A stretch of DNA of 64,000 nt, from the NCBI RefSeq assembly GCF_000972845.2, contig NC_040017.1, positions 23,893,606 to 23,957,605 on the forward strand, in the 5' to 3' direction. The notes under the pieces are model-generated. The model was not told the DNA's origin and made no database searches. It saw only the letters and a program-made list of their open reading frames with translations. Below, piece after piece: positions 38,283 through 50,279 of the stretch. The stretch's first letter is position 1; the number at the start of each line of letters is the position of its first letter. The position numbers and the translations under genes were made by a program. This DNA comes from Larimichthys crocea. Lineage: Eukaryota; Chordata; Actinopteri; Sciaenidae.

Positions 38283-38400
38283 GATTACAAAATAAATGAA
38301 CAGATAAATTAATAAATCCAGTGACCTTGGGTGCAATTAGCCCTTAATTACTCCACACTATGTGCCCTGGGAGATACATTAATTAAAAGAGGATAATAGA
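38283..38400. promoter_or_regulatory. Candidate conserved noncoding element
   Basis: Motifs include TGATTACAAAATAAATG, AAATTAATAAATCC, GTGACCTTGGG (a nuclear-receptor-like half site TGACCTTG), GCAATTAGCCCTTAATTACTCC and CATTAATTAAAAG. The combination of homeodomain cores with a steroidogenic-factor-type half site suggests a regulatory module. Evidence is motif density only. Confidence 0.3.
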
Positions 38401-38439
38401 AAGCAACAAGGGAGGCTTTGTGTGGAAATACCTGCCAGC

Positions 38440-38455
38440 AAAAAAAAAAAAAAAA
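38440..38455. repeat. A16 homopolymer
   Basis: Sixteen A bases directly right of the candidate element. No retroposon structure was recognised. Confidence 0.85.
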
Positions 38456-38459
38456 GATC

Positions 38460-41400
38460 CACCATAAGCATCTACCATGGAGGTTTTTGTGTGGACGCTC
38501 AAACCTCATGAAGCTTGTGATTTATTTTCATAGGTTTGGGAAGTAATGAAATGTGAAATCACAAAAAAACACTAATATGCCACCGGAAATGCCTGACATT
38601 ATAGGTATTATCCGCAAACATCTACCAGCTCTCATGTTGGACATTTTAATTCAAACCTTTCATGCCCAATATTGCCTCCTGACCACAGTGAGGAAACTTT
38701 AACGATTAGGCAAATTGGGTCTTGGCAAAAATGTTAATTCGCCCTGTCCCCCCTTTTCTGTCCACAAACTGCTGCTGGTTGTGCTTCTGCAACAAACATG
38801 TCCTTGCCTTCTTTCTCTGCTTTGCAGCTGTGGAAAAACCATCATTATCCTGCCCACCACCCACACTACACTTCTCCCCTGAAGCAGAGAAGAGCGAGGG
38901 AATCCAGTCAACATTCGCCATCCAAAAGTTTCATCCAAAGATCAGACGTAACCATAACCTTTAGCATTTGGACCACGATCTTTCTTTTTCCTCTTTTTGC
39001 CGTGTGAAGCAACATCAGTCTTAAGGATTAAGTGTCAGTCTTCCCATAAAACTAAAGGACAATTGTGTTTATGTCTTGACCGTCCTTTTCTCCTCCCCCT
39101 GCCCCCTCCGTCTGTCCGTCTCTCCACACCGGCTGATCAAGGCCCTGGGAGCCCCGTAATAACAGTCTGTTTAGACACTCATCACTGATTGTCAATTAGA
39201 GCTTCTGTCTCCTGTGACCCCCAACACAGAGACTTTAAGGAGCTGTTGACAGGCTCAGTCGTCCCTACCTGGTTAGTCACCGTACTATTTAAAGACAACG
39301 TCACCTTAAAACATCCACAAACTGCTGAGTGTCTCCAGAGCTGCCGCAGAGACAAATGGCCACAGGAACAATGTTAGCAGCAGGAAACTAATAAACATTA
39401 TTGCACAAAGCCAAGGCCTGATGGCTGAATTCAGTATTTGTTCAAAAATAAAGAAAGAAATCAAATCACTGGCACTCGCAGATATAGAATGAGTCATCAC
39501 TATTTAACCAAAGCCTAATAAAGAGAAACAGACCCCAGAATACGCTAAAATGGAATGAATGGCACGGCTTTTCTGGGCCTCGTATACAGCCTATCAGACC
39601 ACTCGCGGGGCTGGAGGAACATTGTCCAGCGGTGGTGTTTTATTGGAGGCTTGTATTTGTTAATGTGTCTAGGCTCCTGCACTGTTGAGAGAGAGAGAAA
39701 GCCTAACAGAGAGGCTGTTGTGCATGGGCCTGGCTGGGCTCCACTGTCCCCTCCAGCCAAACTACCATATTCACACTTTTTTATAAAGCCTTATGAACTC
39801 GGGGCACTCTGTGTGGTTGAATAGTCACTCTACCTCTTCACACACAGAGTACTTTTTTTTTTCAGTTCACCGTGTCAGCTGGGCTGAGAGCAATTGTTCC
39901 AGTGAGAGTGCTTTTGCTTTATTTCCATCACTTTTTCTTGCCCAGCCTTCCTCTGTGTCTTTCCGGGCTGCTGAATAGCTGCCTACACCCTCTCTTTCAT
40001 GGTGCCCTCACTGTTGCTGGAACAGTGACGCCTAGGCAGGACCTGGGTCTTAAATAAGGGCTCGAGGCCTGACACATGTGGCCTGTGAACTGACAGCAGC
40101 TTTGTGAGGCAAGGGGGTGGTGGGAGTTGGGGGCCAGGGGCCAGGGACACTCAGGCAGGAGAGACAAGCTGAAGGAGCCCCTTGAGAAACAGCTTTGGCC
40201 AACAACCACAACAACACCTCAACAAGGGCTCCAGTCATCCAGTGGAGTCCGGCTGGAAGGAAAAGGAAGAAACGGCACCGCTGCTAGATGCCAACAGGAA
40301 TCAAGAAACCCTACATAAGAAGAAGAAGAGGAGGAAAACCTAAAAGAGAGTCTAGACAGATGATGGACAGAGGGTTGGAGAAAAGGAGAAAGAAGGTGAG
40401 GAGAGAGTGAAAGGACATAAACTGCATTGGTGGGCTAATAGCTGCAAAGAAACCCACGTTCTGTTTGTCACAGAAAGGAAGCTGGAATACATTCTGAAGC
40501 AAACAACCTGGGTAAAAGGGACATTGTGAAAAAATAGGAACAGACAGGTGAGAGAGGAGAAGAAAGTGTGCTGTGTGTCACAACACATTGCTGTTCCTAT
40601 TGTGGTATCTGCGAAAAGGCCAGCAGGGAGATAAACACCTCCGAAAAACACAATAAAAAAAAGAGGCCAGAAATAGTTCAATGTGACAGCGGGGGGATGA
40701 CAAAGAAAACAACAAATTAAAGTGAAACTGCACAAGAGAGGTTTTAGAATTAAATGTCTGCATTGCAACAAGAGCACGTTAAGTATTGTATTATTGGTGA
40801 TCATCTATAGGATTTCAGCAAAAAGCTCTACAAGGCTGAAAGAACTTCAGTGGGAGGGATGAAGAAAAGGCGAGGAGGAGGAGTGGGTGGTTTTCCAGGA
40901 CAGCAGACAAAGAGAAAGACAATTACAGAGGCTCTAAAATCTATTCAGTGCATTTTGCTGGGAACTGTTCCTCCTCCACCTCTCTTTCCTGAGTCACTAT
41001 GCACCTCCTCTGGCCCGATCCCAGCCTAATCCTCCACTTTACCTCCATCTCAGATGATTTCACAGTTGTCACAGAACGCTGAATTTCCTCTTTCTTCCCA
41101 CAAATGTTAACTGGGGACATGCCAGGATGGCGCCGAGCTACTAAACTGGCTGGGGATGTGTCTCTCAAACTGGCAAAAAATGTGTCCCATCACGGTTGTT
41201 AGCATTCTCCACAACAGCGAGTTAAAACACTCGGCTTATTTAGCAGGTGAAAATATCCAGGCTGGAGTTGCTGTCCTTCAAAAAAGCCAGAGGAGTGGTC
41301 ACACCAGCTAATGTCCTTCACTTAATATTAGAACCATCAGATCATTTCACTAACAAGACAAGAGACCCTCTATGAGAGCCTGAGACCCACGTCACTCGCA

Positions 41401-44400
41401 CACATGCAGAGGCAAACTGAAGGTCATGATGACATGCCCACCTGTCCCCAACCGATCAACTAATGTCCACACATTATGATGGCTGGTCTTCAAGGGACTG
41501 TGCCGGAGCAGACTCCCTGTCTAATTACAGTTAGAGAGGTCACCGTCCTTTCTGCGGCTAATGTGGATTTGCGGACACTAAATCCCGCCTTAACGAGCCG
41601 TGGAATCCATCTGACAGAGAGCAAAAGAAACATACAGCTGTGCAACATGGACAGTTTGGGTAACAAGACAAGAGACAGTAGCTAATGGTTTAAAATGCCA
41701 CTGTACATTAAATCCCCTCTGTCATGCCCACAATTATGCCCATTGATTCCCTCCTACAGCTGCAACACCGCTTTATTTCCCCCACTTCAGATCTCTTGAG
41801 CTTTATGCCATGAAGCTATGCCGCTGGTATGTGACCACTCCAGGCAGTTAGGTTTGAAACAGGGTCAGAATAACTACGCTGGGGCAATGTTCTTGGCACA
41901 GAGAGAGCCATGTGTTACCCCGCTGGTTACCACTACACACAGAGGAGCGAGGTGTGGTAACAGTAAACAGCCCAGACACAGGAATGCACAGGGCAGTAAA
42001 ACGCTATGCAACACCATTCATCACAGCACCCAGAGCTCAGCAGGGGCACAAATATCAACGTTTCCCCCACACGCCCTGTTCCACAAACAGATTTCAGCAT
42101 ACTTTTAGTCTGCCTATAATTCTACCCCGTGTGCCCTGCTGACTATAACTGACTGTCAGGCATTCTTGCCGTCTGTCACTGATGTACTTGTCAGTGAAGT
42201 TTTTTTATTAATAGCTCGGTGAGTAAACAATTTGAGGTTTAGCCTAATGCCACATAGGCTACGGTGGTGCATGCCGGAGGGGTCACCTCTGGGACAGAAT
42301 GTCAGAAAATGTGGAGCGATGCATCAGCTGATGATTGATACATGAGGATGGAAACAAAACATGTTTTCACAAAAGGCTGGAGGAGGACAAAAGTCATCAC
42401 TCCGACCGACTCTGCATTAATAGGCAATGACGATAATATACGAGTCAACATTTGTGTGGACTAACCTGGAAGATTCAATAAAAAGCAAGTGGCTGTGACC
42501 AATGAGAGGAGGTGCGGTCCATATACACCGCTATGGATCATTTAGTCCACCATCAACAGAGTAGGGCAGCAGAGCTAAGGCATGTGTGACATTCAGGAGC
42601 TGGAGGTGTCTTTCTTTCACTCTGAATGTGTGTATGTGTGTATGTGTGTGCAAGCTCCTCCAAAGTCTTTGGTGATAAATCCAAACATTTCTGGTCGACT
42701 TAAGCACAACATAAATCTGTCCTTGGAGCCAGTCAGCAATAAACATCCTCAGGGACAGAAAGAAAGCATAAAAAAACAAAAAACAGAGTGACATCCAGCA
42801 ATCTATTCTCTGCTCAATATGTCCCTCCTCATGGCGAGGACAATCACCATTTATCTCACTAAAGGTTTGCAAACTTTCAGTCCCCCACTTTCTCCAGTTT
42901 TACTCGATGTCACCGCGTGCACGTGTGAGATCCATAGCCCCATGTGCTGAGCTCCTTCTATTCTTTCAGATTCCCAAGGATATTGGATAGACAAACAATT
43001 TAACAAAGAGGTGGGATTAGAACAGCGTGGAACAAGGTGCTCGAGGCAAGAAACAAAAAAAAAGGAAACAATGAGCGATAAGGAAGACTGTGCAGGGAAG
43101 ATAATTAATGAATGGCTGCGTCAAATAATACAAGCTGTAACAGTGGGACCCCTTGTCCTACTTCTGCTGCGTATTACACGCACACAAAGACACACAAATA
43201 AGGGGGAGGAGGAAGAATTAAGAAGTGGTTCCAAAAGGAATTTAATAGTGATTTACCAACAGACTTTTCCATAAAAATGTCTTAGGGAAATAGAATATGG
43301 AACAACATGGGTCACTGAAAACACAACGAAAACAGAGAAAAGCTGGCAGACGGGGACATTCTTACAATAATGATGGTGAGGCCACATTGCATTTGAAAAA
43401 AGGATATTGGTCGAACAGTGGTAAAACTCAAAACCCTTCGGTGACGTGGGGGTTCAGGAGAGTTCAGGGTTTTTTTAGAGTTCAGTTTTATTTGTTAGGC
43501 TGTGTCGTCTCGTCGGGGTTAAAGGGGAAACAGACAAAAAAAATGGTCTGAGAACTATTTTATATGGAAATCCTGACATTAAAAATGCAAGTCAGACCAG
43601 AGGGGGAAAAAAGGGAAGATAGTGAAACCAGTTTCCAGAGGTGCATATTTACTATAAGATGTGATTTATAAATTAATATTCAAATATATTCAGTTCATGG
43701 GTCCTGCCTTGAATTATGAGAGGCATTTTTTTTTCCAGTGTTGAGAAAGTGCCATTTTTTTTCTGTGGCAGGTAATTGAGAGCAGTGATGTGAATAGAGT
43801 GTCGGATATGGTGAAGGCCTGACTCTCCCCTCAGCGTCAATGTCTTTCTGAGGCCCAGGAAAGAACCATTGTTCCATCAAGGGACACAAAAAAGGGATTA
43901 ATTTGAATTTGGTTTACAATGCCATGCCTTTCAAGTTAATCCATCTGGCCTGTGCCCTGGAGTTGCGGGCTACTCCCTCCATTCCCCATTCACTCTGCCA
44001 GTGCGCTTTGTCTACAGGAGGGGTAAATGTCAACTCTACCACTGCTTGGGCAGAGAGACTACCGAGAGATACTGAGCCAGGAAGAGAAAATGAAGACAGA
44101 AAAAAGAAATGTTTTCTACTTCTTAAAGTTGATCTGTTCACTCCTACTTTGCGCTACCGATTTATGTGTATTGTATACGCAGTAACATCCATCTAATGAT
44201 AAGGTATACACAACAAACTTCTCTCTAAATGCAGAGGAATTATGCGCAGCACTGCTGTAATTTGGCTTCGGCAGATAGAGGTCTGGCATTGAGATTTCAT
44301 AAATAACAGGCTGTGTGTGAAAAAAAAACAACAAGAAAATATTCATGTCCTTCTTTCCTGTGTAGTTACTAAGTGGCCCGCATTATCTGACACCCCTGCT

Positions 44401-45255
44401 GAGAGTGTTAAGATGAGTTGCACCATCCATCCACTCTGTCCGTTTCCTCCTCTTCTCCCAGACTCTACCGAATTACAATAATGGGTTGCGGTTGAGGGCC
44501 ATTTCAGTTGCTGTTTGTTTGTCTGATTCTTTAATTATTTCTCAGAGATGTATTTTCTGTCATTTAAGCTCTCTCCGTATTTTCCCAAAATGCCGTGGCA
44601 TTAAAAATTAAAAACAAGGATGTGGTGAGTTGTGCCTCGAAAACCGGAGAGAAAAGAAAAGAGGAGAACTACAATACTTCATGCTGTCATTTCTGAACTT
44701 ACTGCTCACACATTGTGGTGGTTTCAAGCACACAGCAGAGTATCCAGAACTTTTTATGCTTCTCTGGTATACAGTATTTAGGAAGCTGCAATGACCCAAA
44801 AATCATAAAATCTAATTTTACCACAGAGTGGTTTGGAGAATCGAGTAAGAGGGTGACTGTGAGGCTGCAATGGGAGCCTCTCCTACAGGGAAAACTTATT
44901 GAGCTCCAGGGCAAAAAATGAGAGGCGATTAAAAAACCCTTTGCTACCATCACTGGCTGAGTAACAAGACCGCCTCTCCTTTACTGTCCCACTTATCCTG
45001 TGGCTGCTACCGGAGGGACGGTCAGACAACTGACCTGTGTTTTTCCTGCACAACTCCCAGTACAGCCCTGAAGGACGCGCATCTCGACAGATCAACAGAG
45101 GACAAAAGTGAACAGTTGCAGCAGACATCTGCAAGGCGAATGTGATGTGGAGAAACAACTGCAGGATACAGATGGGGTTTCGTGGCTGTTACCAAGTTAA
45201 CAAGCTTTTCAATTAGCGAGCACGGCAGTCCACAGCAACAAATATCGCTAAACAC
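38460..45255. other. Intronic sequence with no gene seen
   Basis: Only short frames without recognisable domains are present (the longest is 150 codons, 40352-40804 minus). A guanine-run motif at 40113-40146 is listed separately. Purine-rich stretches occur near 40.3-40.6 kb and short A or T runs are frequent. Confidence 0.55.
40113..40146 (+). other. G-quadruplex-forming motif
   Basis: Five guanine runs of 5, 3, 5, 4 and 3 bases are separated by loops of 4, 4, 3 and 3 bases. This satisfies the standard four-run, short-loop quadruplex rule. The G-rich strand is the plus strand, so on the minus-strand Robo pre-mRNA the region would be C-rich and the quadruplex would form on the non-template DNA only if transcription ran rightward. 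Confidence 0.75.
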
Positions 45256-45261
45256 ACAAAA

Positions 45262-45460
45262 ATGGTTCATTTGGAGCTGAACCTAATTAACGCAATTCAT
45301 TTTGCTCTCCAGAGAGCTCAGTAAAATACAGACAACATACACAACAAACAACTGAGAGGAAACACCGATTTTAATTAGATATGTTTTATCAAACAACTGC
45401 TCATGTCCTCCTGGCACCATTTAAATACTCCTCTGCATTAATCAGGCAGCTCACTGTGGA
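45262..45460. promoter_or_regulatory. Candidate conserved noncoding element
   Basis: The block has CCTAATTAACGCAATTC, TTTTAATTAGATATG, ACCATTTAAATACTCC and CTGCATTAATCAGGCAGC. It is unique-looking and lacks open frames. It resembles the other homeodomain-rich blocks of this intron. Function is not demonstrable here. Confidence 0.25.
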
Positions 45461-45469
45461 GTACATTAT

Positions 45470-48400
45470 GCAGAGAAGATGTCAGTATAACTCTCCACAG
45501 AGTCTAAAACATGGTATCAATTTTTTCCCTTAACTTCAGCTCTAATAGTGCTTTGTCCTTAATACAGTGACAAGACATTTAGACAGGCAGGCCAGGCTAT
45601 TAAATAAGAACGATGAACAAAGCTCGTACTGATATTTTATTTATATATGGCTGTGTGCTGTGCAAAGACATGTTGAAAAGGCGAGGAGCTAATGATGTGT
45701 GCAAAAATCTCAGTTTCATCCTTACCTAAAAAAAGGTATTGTCAATTTGACTGTGAAATGTAAACAAAACGTATTTAAAACTGAAGCACAGATACATGTT
45801 CATTCCCCGAGAAAGACTTTAGATGATAAGTGAAAGAAATGAAGAAAGAAAAGTTTGACAACTTAATTAAATTAAGACAGATACAACACCAACTGTGACG
45901 CCTAAGGGGGGCACTGTACTCCAATTACAGATTTGTTGTTTTTTTTAGGTCAAATCTCAGTAGTACAGGCGAGGATTTAACTAATATTCAATTACACAGT
46001 GGCTTAGTTCTAATATAAGCCAGCAGATTTAGCTGTCAGTCAGAGTTTGACAGCACGCAGCATGTAAAACTAAAATAAATGGACACAGTGTTGCGGCCAT
46101 GACAGATGTGTTTAACCTACAAAGATCCTGCATCCTGCTCACACTTCCTGGTACACAAGCAGGCTGTCAACGTTGTTTACAAGAGGTCCTTTTCACAGGC
46201 CTGAAAAAAGGTCAGTTTTCTGGCCCGTGTCAAAAGTGAGATTCATATTGCGGAAACTGCCTGTGATTTTTTTACAATGCTGCTATTCTTCAGTGCTCCA
46301 TTTGAAACTGTACACCCAGAAGTACAAAACATTGTGATGCCAAAATTGGAGAAATGCAGCATGCACAGCTCCCTGCATAGTCAAGAGGTGTATTGAGGTA
46401 GACAGCTCATACCACCCCCCTCTCATACACCATTAGTCCTGGCTGTGTGTTGCACATTCCAGCCCCCCTGAGTGTGTCAGGGAAATGGGGCCCCCTTCAC
46501 TGTGGATCCATCTATAGAGTGCTAATCCACCGCTGGGCCATGCAAAACAGGGGACGACCAAACATAAATAAATAAGAATGAGTTGAATCTCTGTCTACTT
46601 TTCCCATTTCAATCAAGTGCTGGGATGGAAACCAGACGGCACGGTCACATTCAGAGGTCAGTCCAGGCTCAATTAGAAAGCCCCTCACTGAAAACAGCGA
46701 GTGATTATTTTTAAGCCCTTAAAGTGTCTTTCCCTGCTGGCTGAAAAGTGGGGAAGTGGGGCTCAGGAAAGAAGTACCTTTGCCCCCAAAAACCCGCCTT
46801 TCTCCCCACACCGGCTGTCAAAATGTATGAGGTTTATAAACAGAGACAGACAGGATTAAAGGTGCAAGGAGGGAGGTCAAAGAGAAGGGTAAGGGAGATG
46901 GAGGACCCCCAACTCTCTGACTGACAGATAACAGTCGCCAGCAAACGCCGGGCAGAGGCTGATCACAGAGACCACACTGCTGTGGAAAAAAGGACTAACC
47001 CCAGGACCAGTGATGTCTGGAAACTAAAAGCCACTCTATTTATTCTTATCACTCGTTTAGCATTCAGTCGTGTACCAGTGTGCACTGTATAATGATAGGC
47101 ACCACACTGTGGGAGAAAGAGTGGAATACGTGGTAGTGTTAGTGGTTTATATACCCCGGGAGCATTATCATGTAAATGGTAGTTCCTGTACAGTAAAAAC
47201 CCCGCTTTTAAAAATGATAGCAGCTGGGGCCTCGGAGAGGGAGGGAGGCATGTATCCTGAACATAAGTGCTCTTCAGGGACACTATCCCAGCTTTTTGTC
47301 TACTACATCAAAGAGATGCAGATGATGAGCCTCCACTTCCACTGCTGAACACTGTGTACTTTGTCTATGAAACTTCCATATCACTTTCTCCGTGCGCGTG
47401 TATGACAGGTGTAAACGAATGATCCCAGTACCTGGCCGTGTCATGTTTCCTATTAATTCTAATCACTAAGTCCTTCTCAGCATGGACTTGGCTTCCATAA
47501 ATAACTGAAGAGTCTCGTAAAGCGGCGCTCTATTTCTGAACCGTGGATCACTTGAAGTATTTCATTAAAACTCTGCTTGATAGCACAGTTCATTTGATTA
47601 CCTTGATGACATCCAGCTAGTTTTATGCTCTACAGCTGTACACTATTAACGCAGTACCGCCATCTTCCTTTCACTCATCACCCAAAGTGTAATTCCACCC
47701 TGCGCAATACGCACGGCACAACAAAATTTCATTATCTCAACGCAAATCCCTGCAATTTTCGCAAATATGTCGACGACACTTCTTTGGATCAGGAAGAAAG
47801 GGATAGTATTGGTAAGTAATAAGGGCAGCTGCGGGGAGTTCAGCGATGCAGCATGTGTAGTGGACAAAATCCGGTCCAAGAAATATGAGTCCGTTTTATT
47901 CTGCTAAGTTGCTTACCGTCTCAACTGTGTTCCTGACCCAAGGATCGCACTGTGGCACTGCCCATATCGAGTTAAATGTCTTTGACCAATAGAAGAGGTA
48001 CTCGGTCTGTCAGCCAATTAGAGGCCAGTGCTGTCAGCAGGACAGAGTGATGTTGAAGCTCCCCAATGAATACAGGCACGTCGAGGATATAAATCGGTTT
48101 CATCTGGTGTCTGTCCATACATCCAGAGTGCACGTACGCACACACACACGCACACGTCCACACTTCCACACATACACATCCCTGCTGAAAGATTTTCCCA
48201 TGGGTCTCATCCGTCTCACTTTGTTCCACAAACTCACTTGTGATCCGTTGCAGAAAAAACCTTAGTGAGCATCTGTTTAACTTAGTTCTACAGGAGTACA
48301 CCCGGACACTCTTTTAACTTGACATCAAAGCTGACCGATGAATATGGTCCCTGAAGTACTTAACTATGAGCATTCGCTGCAGATCGAGTGGAGATATGGA

Positions 48401-49850
48401 GCTAAGAGGAACTATGATTTTTGTGTGGAAAAGTCTGACAGGTAGGCTTTGCTCGGACGTAATATCTCATGACTGAACTAAAAACTTTATTCTTTTAATT
48501 TTGCAGTGTGAAAGAGTCTCATTCTGCAACATATGGGCTTGTTGAGGAGAAAATTTATATCGTTTGTGAAACAATTCAATCCCTTGTCATTCCCTGTCAC
48601 CTCAAATCCCCGTGACCAATGGGCAGCCTGTTAAGATAACATAGTTTCCAGTTATTTCACTGAAAGCCAGATAGACGAGGATATACAGGTGTGTATTTAA
48701 TGTATAGTCTACCATTTTCCATCCTGCAAACCTTTTGTTTACAAGCAAGGATAGATGCTCATTCTGCATCTGTGGCTGAGAGGATTAACAAACGGGCTAA
48801 AGGAGAGTCTTATCTCACCTTGCACAGATAAATCAGACAGGGATACAGCACTGCTCTAGAGAACAGCAGAGAGGAAGACAGGGGCATTTGAACAGAGACG
48901 CCACACACAGTCTCCTCGCCAGACTGTTTGTTTAAAACCTGCTTTAAGGGTTTATGCTCTGCTCTGCCTGTCCTCAGGAATGAGCGGCCAATGTCCGTGG
49001 GCTCCAGCTTTGTTTGGAATGGGCAAAATGGTCACCTTGATCTTTCCTGTGACAGTTTCCAGACAATGTGTCTGCAGAGAACTTGGCCTACATTTTCTCT
49101 GTCTCTGACCAGCCTCTTGGGAATATCCTGACACCCTCTCAGGTACGCTTGTTTTGTGGCATGAACATAATCCAAAGAGCCACTGTTTGTCGGGAAACAA
49201 CAATCCCGTATGCGAACGCTGTGGGTCAAATTCACGAATAACCTTAAAAATATTTCATTCACATCACCTTTATCGTTACCTAATTTGTGACAGGCAACCA
49301 GGATTTATACAAAAGTCAACGCTGACATTTCCCTTGCGTCCTAGAGTACATGCCAAAGTGAATGTTATAGGACTCGGTACAACTTTATGGTCAAGATGAA
49401 TAACAGTAGATGTTCAAAATGAATATATTTATAGTCATATGAGGACAGCTATAATAACGTCTGTGTGTCTGGAGGACAAAGCTGGCTTTATGTGGCTTCG
49501 CCTAAGGGGAAATAGTTGGAATCTTATGCGGGATGAAAGGAAACCATATTTTCTGATACAATTCAAGCTTGAAAGTACTGCAGCAGAAATTCTTTTTGCG
49601 GCAAAGTGAATCTAAAAAGGGTAGTGTGTGATCACTGCTATGTTCTTGCAGCATTGCTATTTTTCAAAAAATAACTTAACCACTCTGACCACATAAGGAC
49701 AGATACTGAACATACGCCTGGAGTACAGGAGGACACACTAAATGGTGAATCTCAGCGCTAACCGTTGCGAAAAAAAATATCAACTATATAAGCAAAACTG
49801 TTTTCTTTCTTTACTCTAGATAAAAAATACGAGGTGGGAGTGTGCGAACA
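45470..49850. other. Intronic sequence with no gene seen
   Basis: Only short frames are present (up to 109 codons), none recognisable. A CA-rich patch lies near 48.13-48.18 kb. No transposon or RNA gene was recognised. Confidence 0.55.
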
Positions 49851-49854
49851 ACCC

Positions 49855-50125
49855 CGAGCAATTAGAAATTATTGATCTGCAAGATTATCTCAACAATTGT
49901 TAATTACAAAGCGCTTCAGTCTAAATGATTACCTGATGAGATGCACATTTCCGAGGGAATAAGCTAATACGAATCTTGATAGAGTCAATATGCATAAATG
50001 ATGAAATACGCGTGCCCGATGGGCTGAAGGTAAGTGTAATTATGGCCTTGAAGGGATATTCAGTATCATTAAGGGAATACTTTAACAGCTGATTAGATCA
50101 GGGATACACTCCCATCGACATGATT
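49855..50125. promoter_or_regulatory. Candidate conserved noncoding element
   Basis: The block contains GCAATTAGAAATTATTGATC, CAATTGTTAATTACAAAG, CTAAATGATTACCTGATG, ATATGCATAAATGATG, GTAATTATGG, and ends with CAGCTGATTAGATCAGGG. Homeodomain and POU/MEIS-like motifs recur over 250 bp of non-repetitive sequence, and an E-box CAGCTG adjoins a GATTA core, a pairing similar to that at 17.5 kb. Inferred from composition only. Confidence 0.35.
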
Positions 50126-50260
50126 CATATGTGGTGAAAGTTAGAGCTTATAATCAAGACAGGTGGGGGATAATATAAATGGAGAAAGGTGGAGAGTGGA
50201 TACAGATGGAGAGTGCTTTCATCTTAAAACACTGTCATCTATTTTTGCATATGAAAAAGT

Positions 50261-50272
50261 CCCCCCCCCCCC
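50261..50272. repeat. C12 homopolymer
   Basis: Twelve C bases in a row, followed by CCGCC-like sequence. Such runs are prone to sequencing length error. Confidence 0.85.
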
Positions 50273-50279
50273 GCCACAA

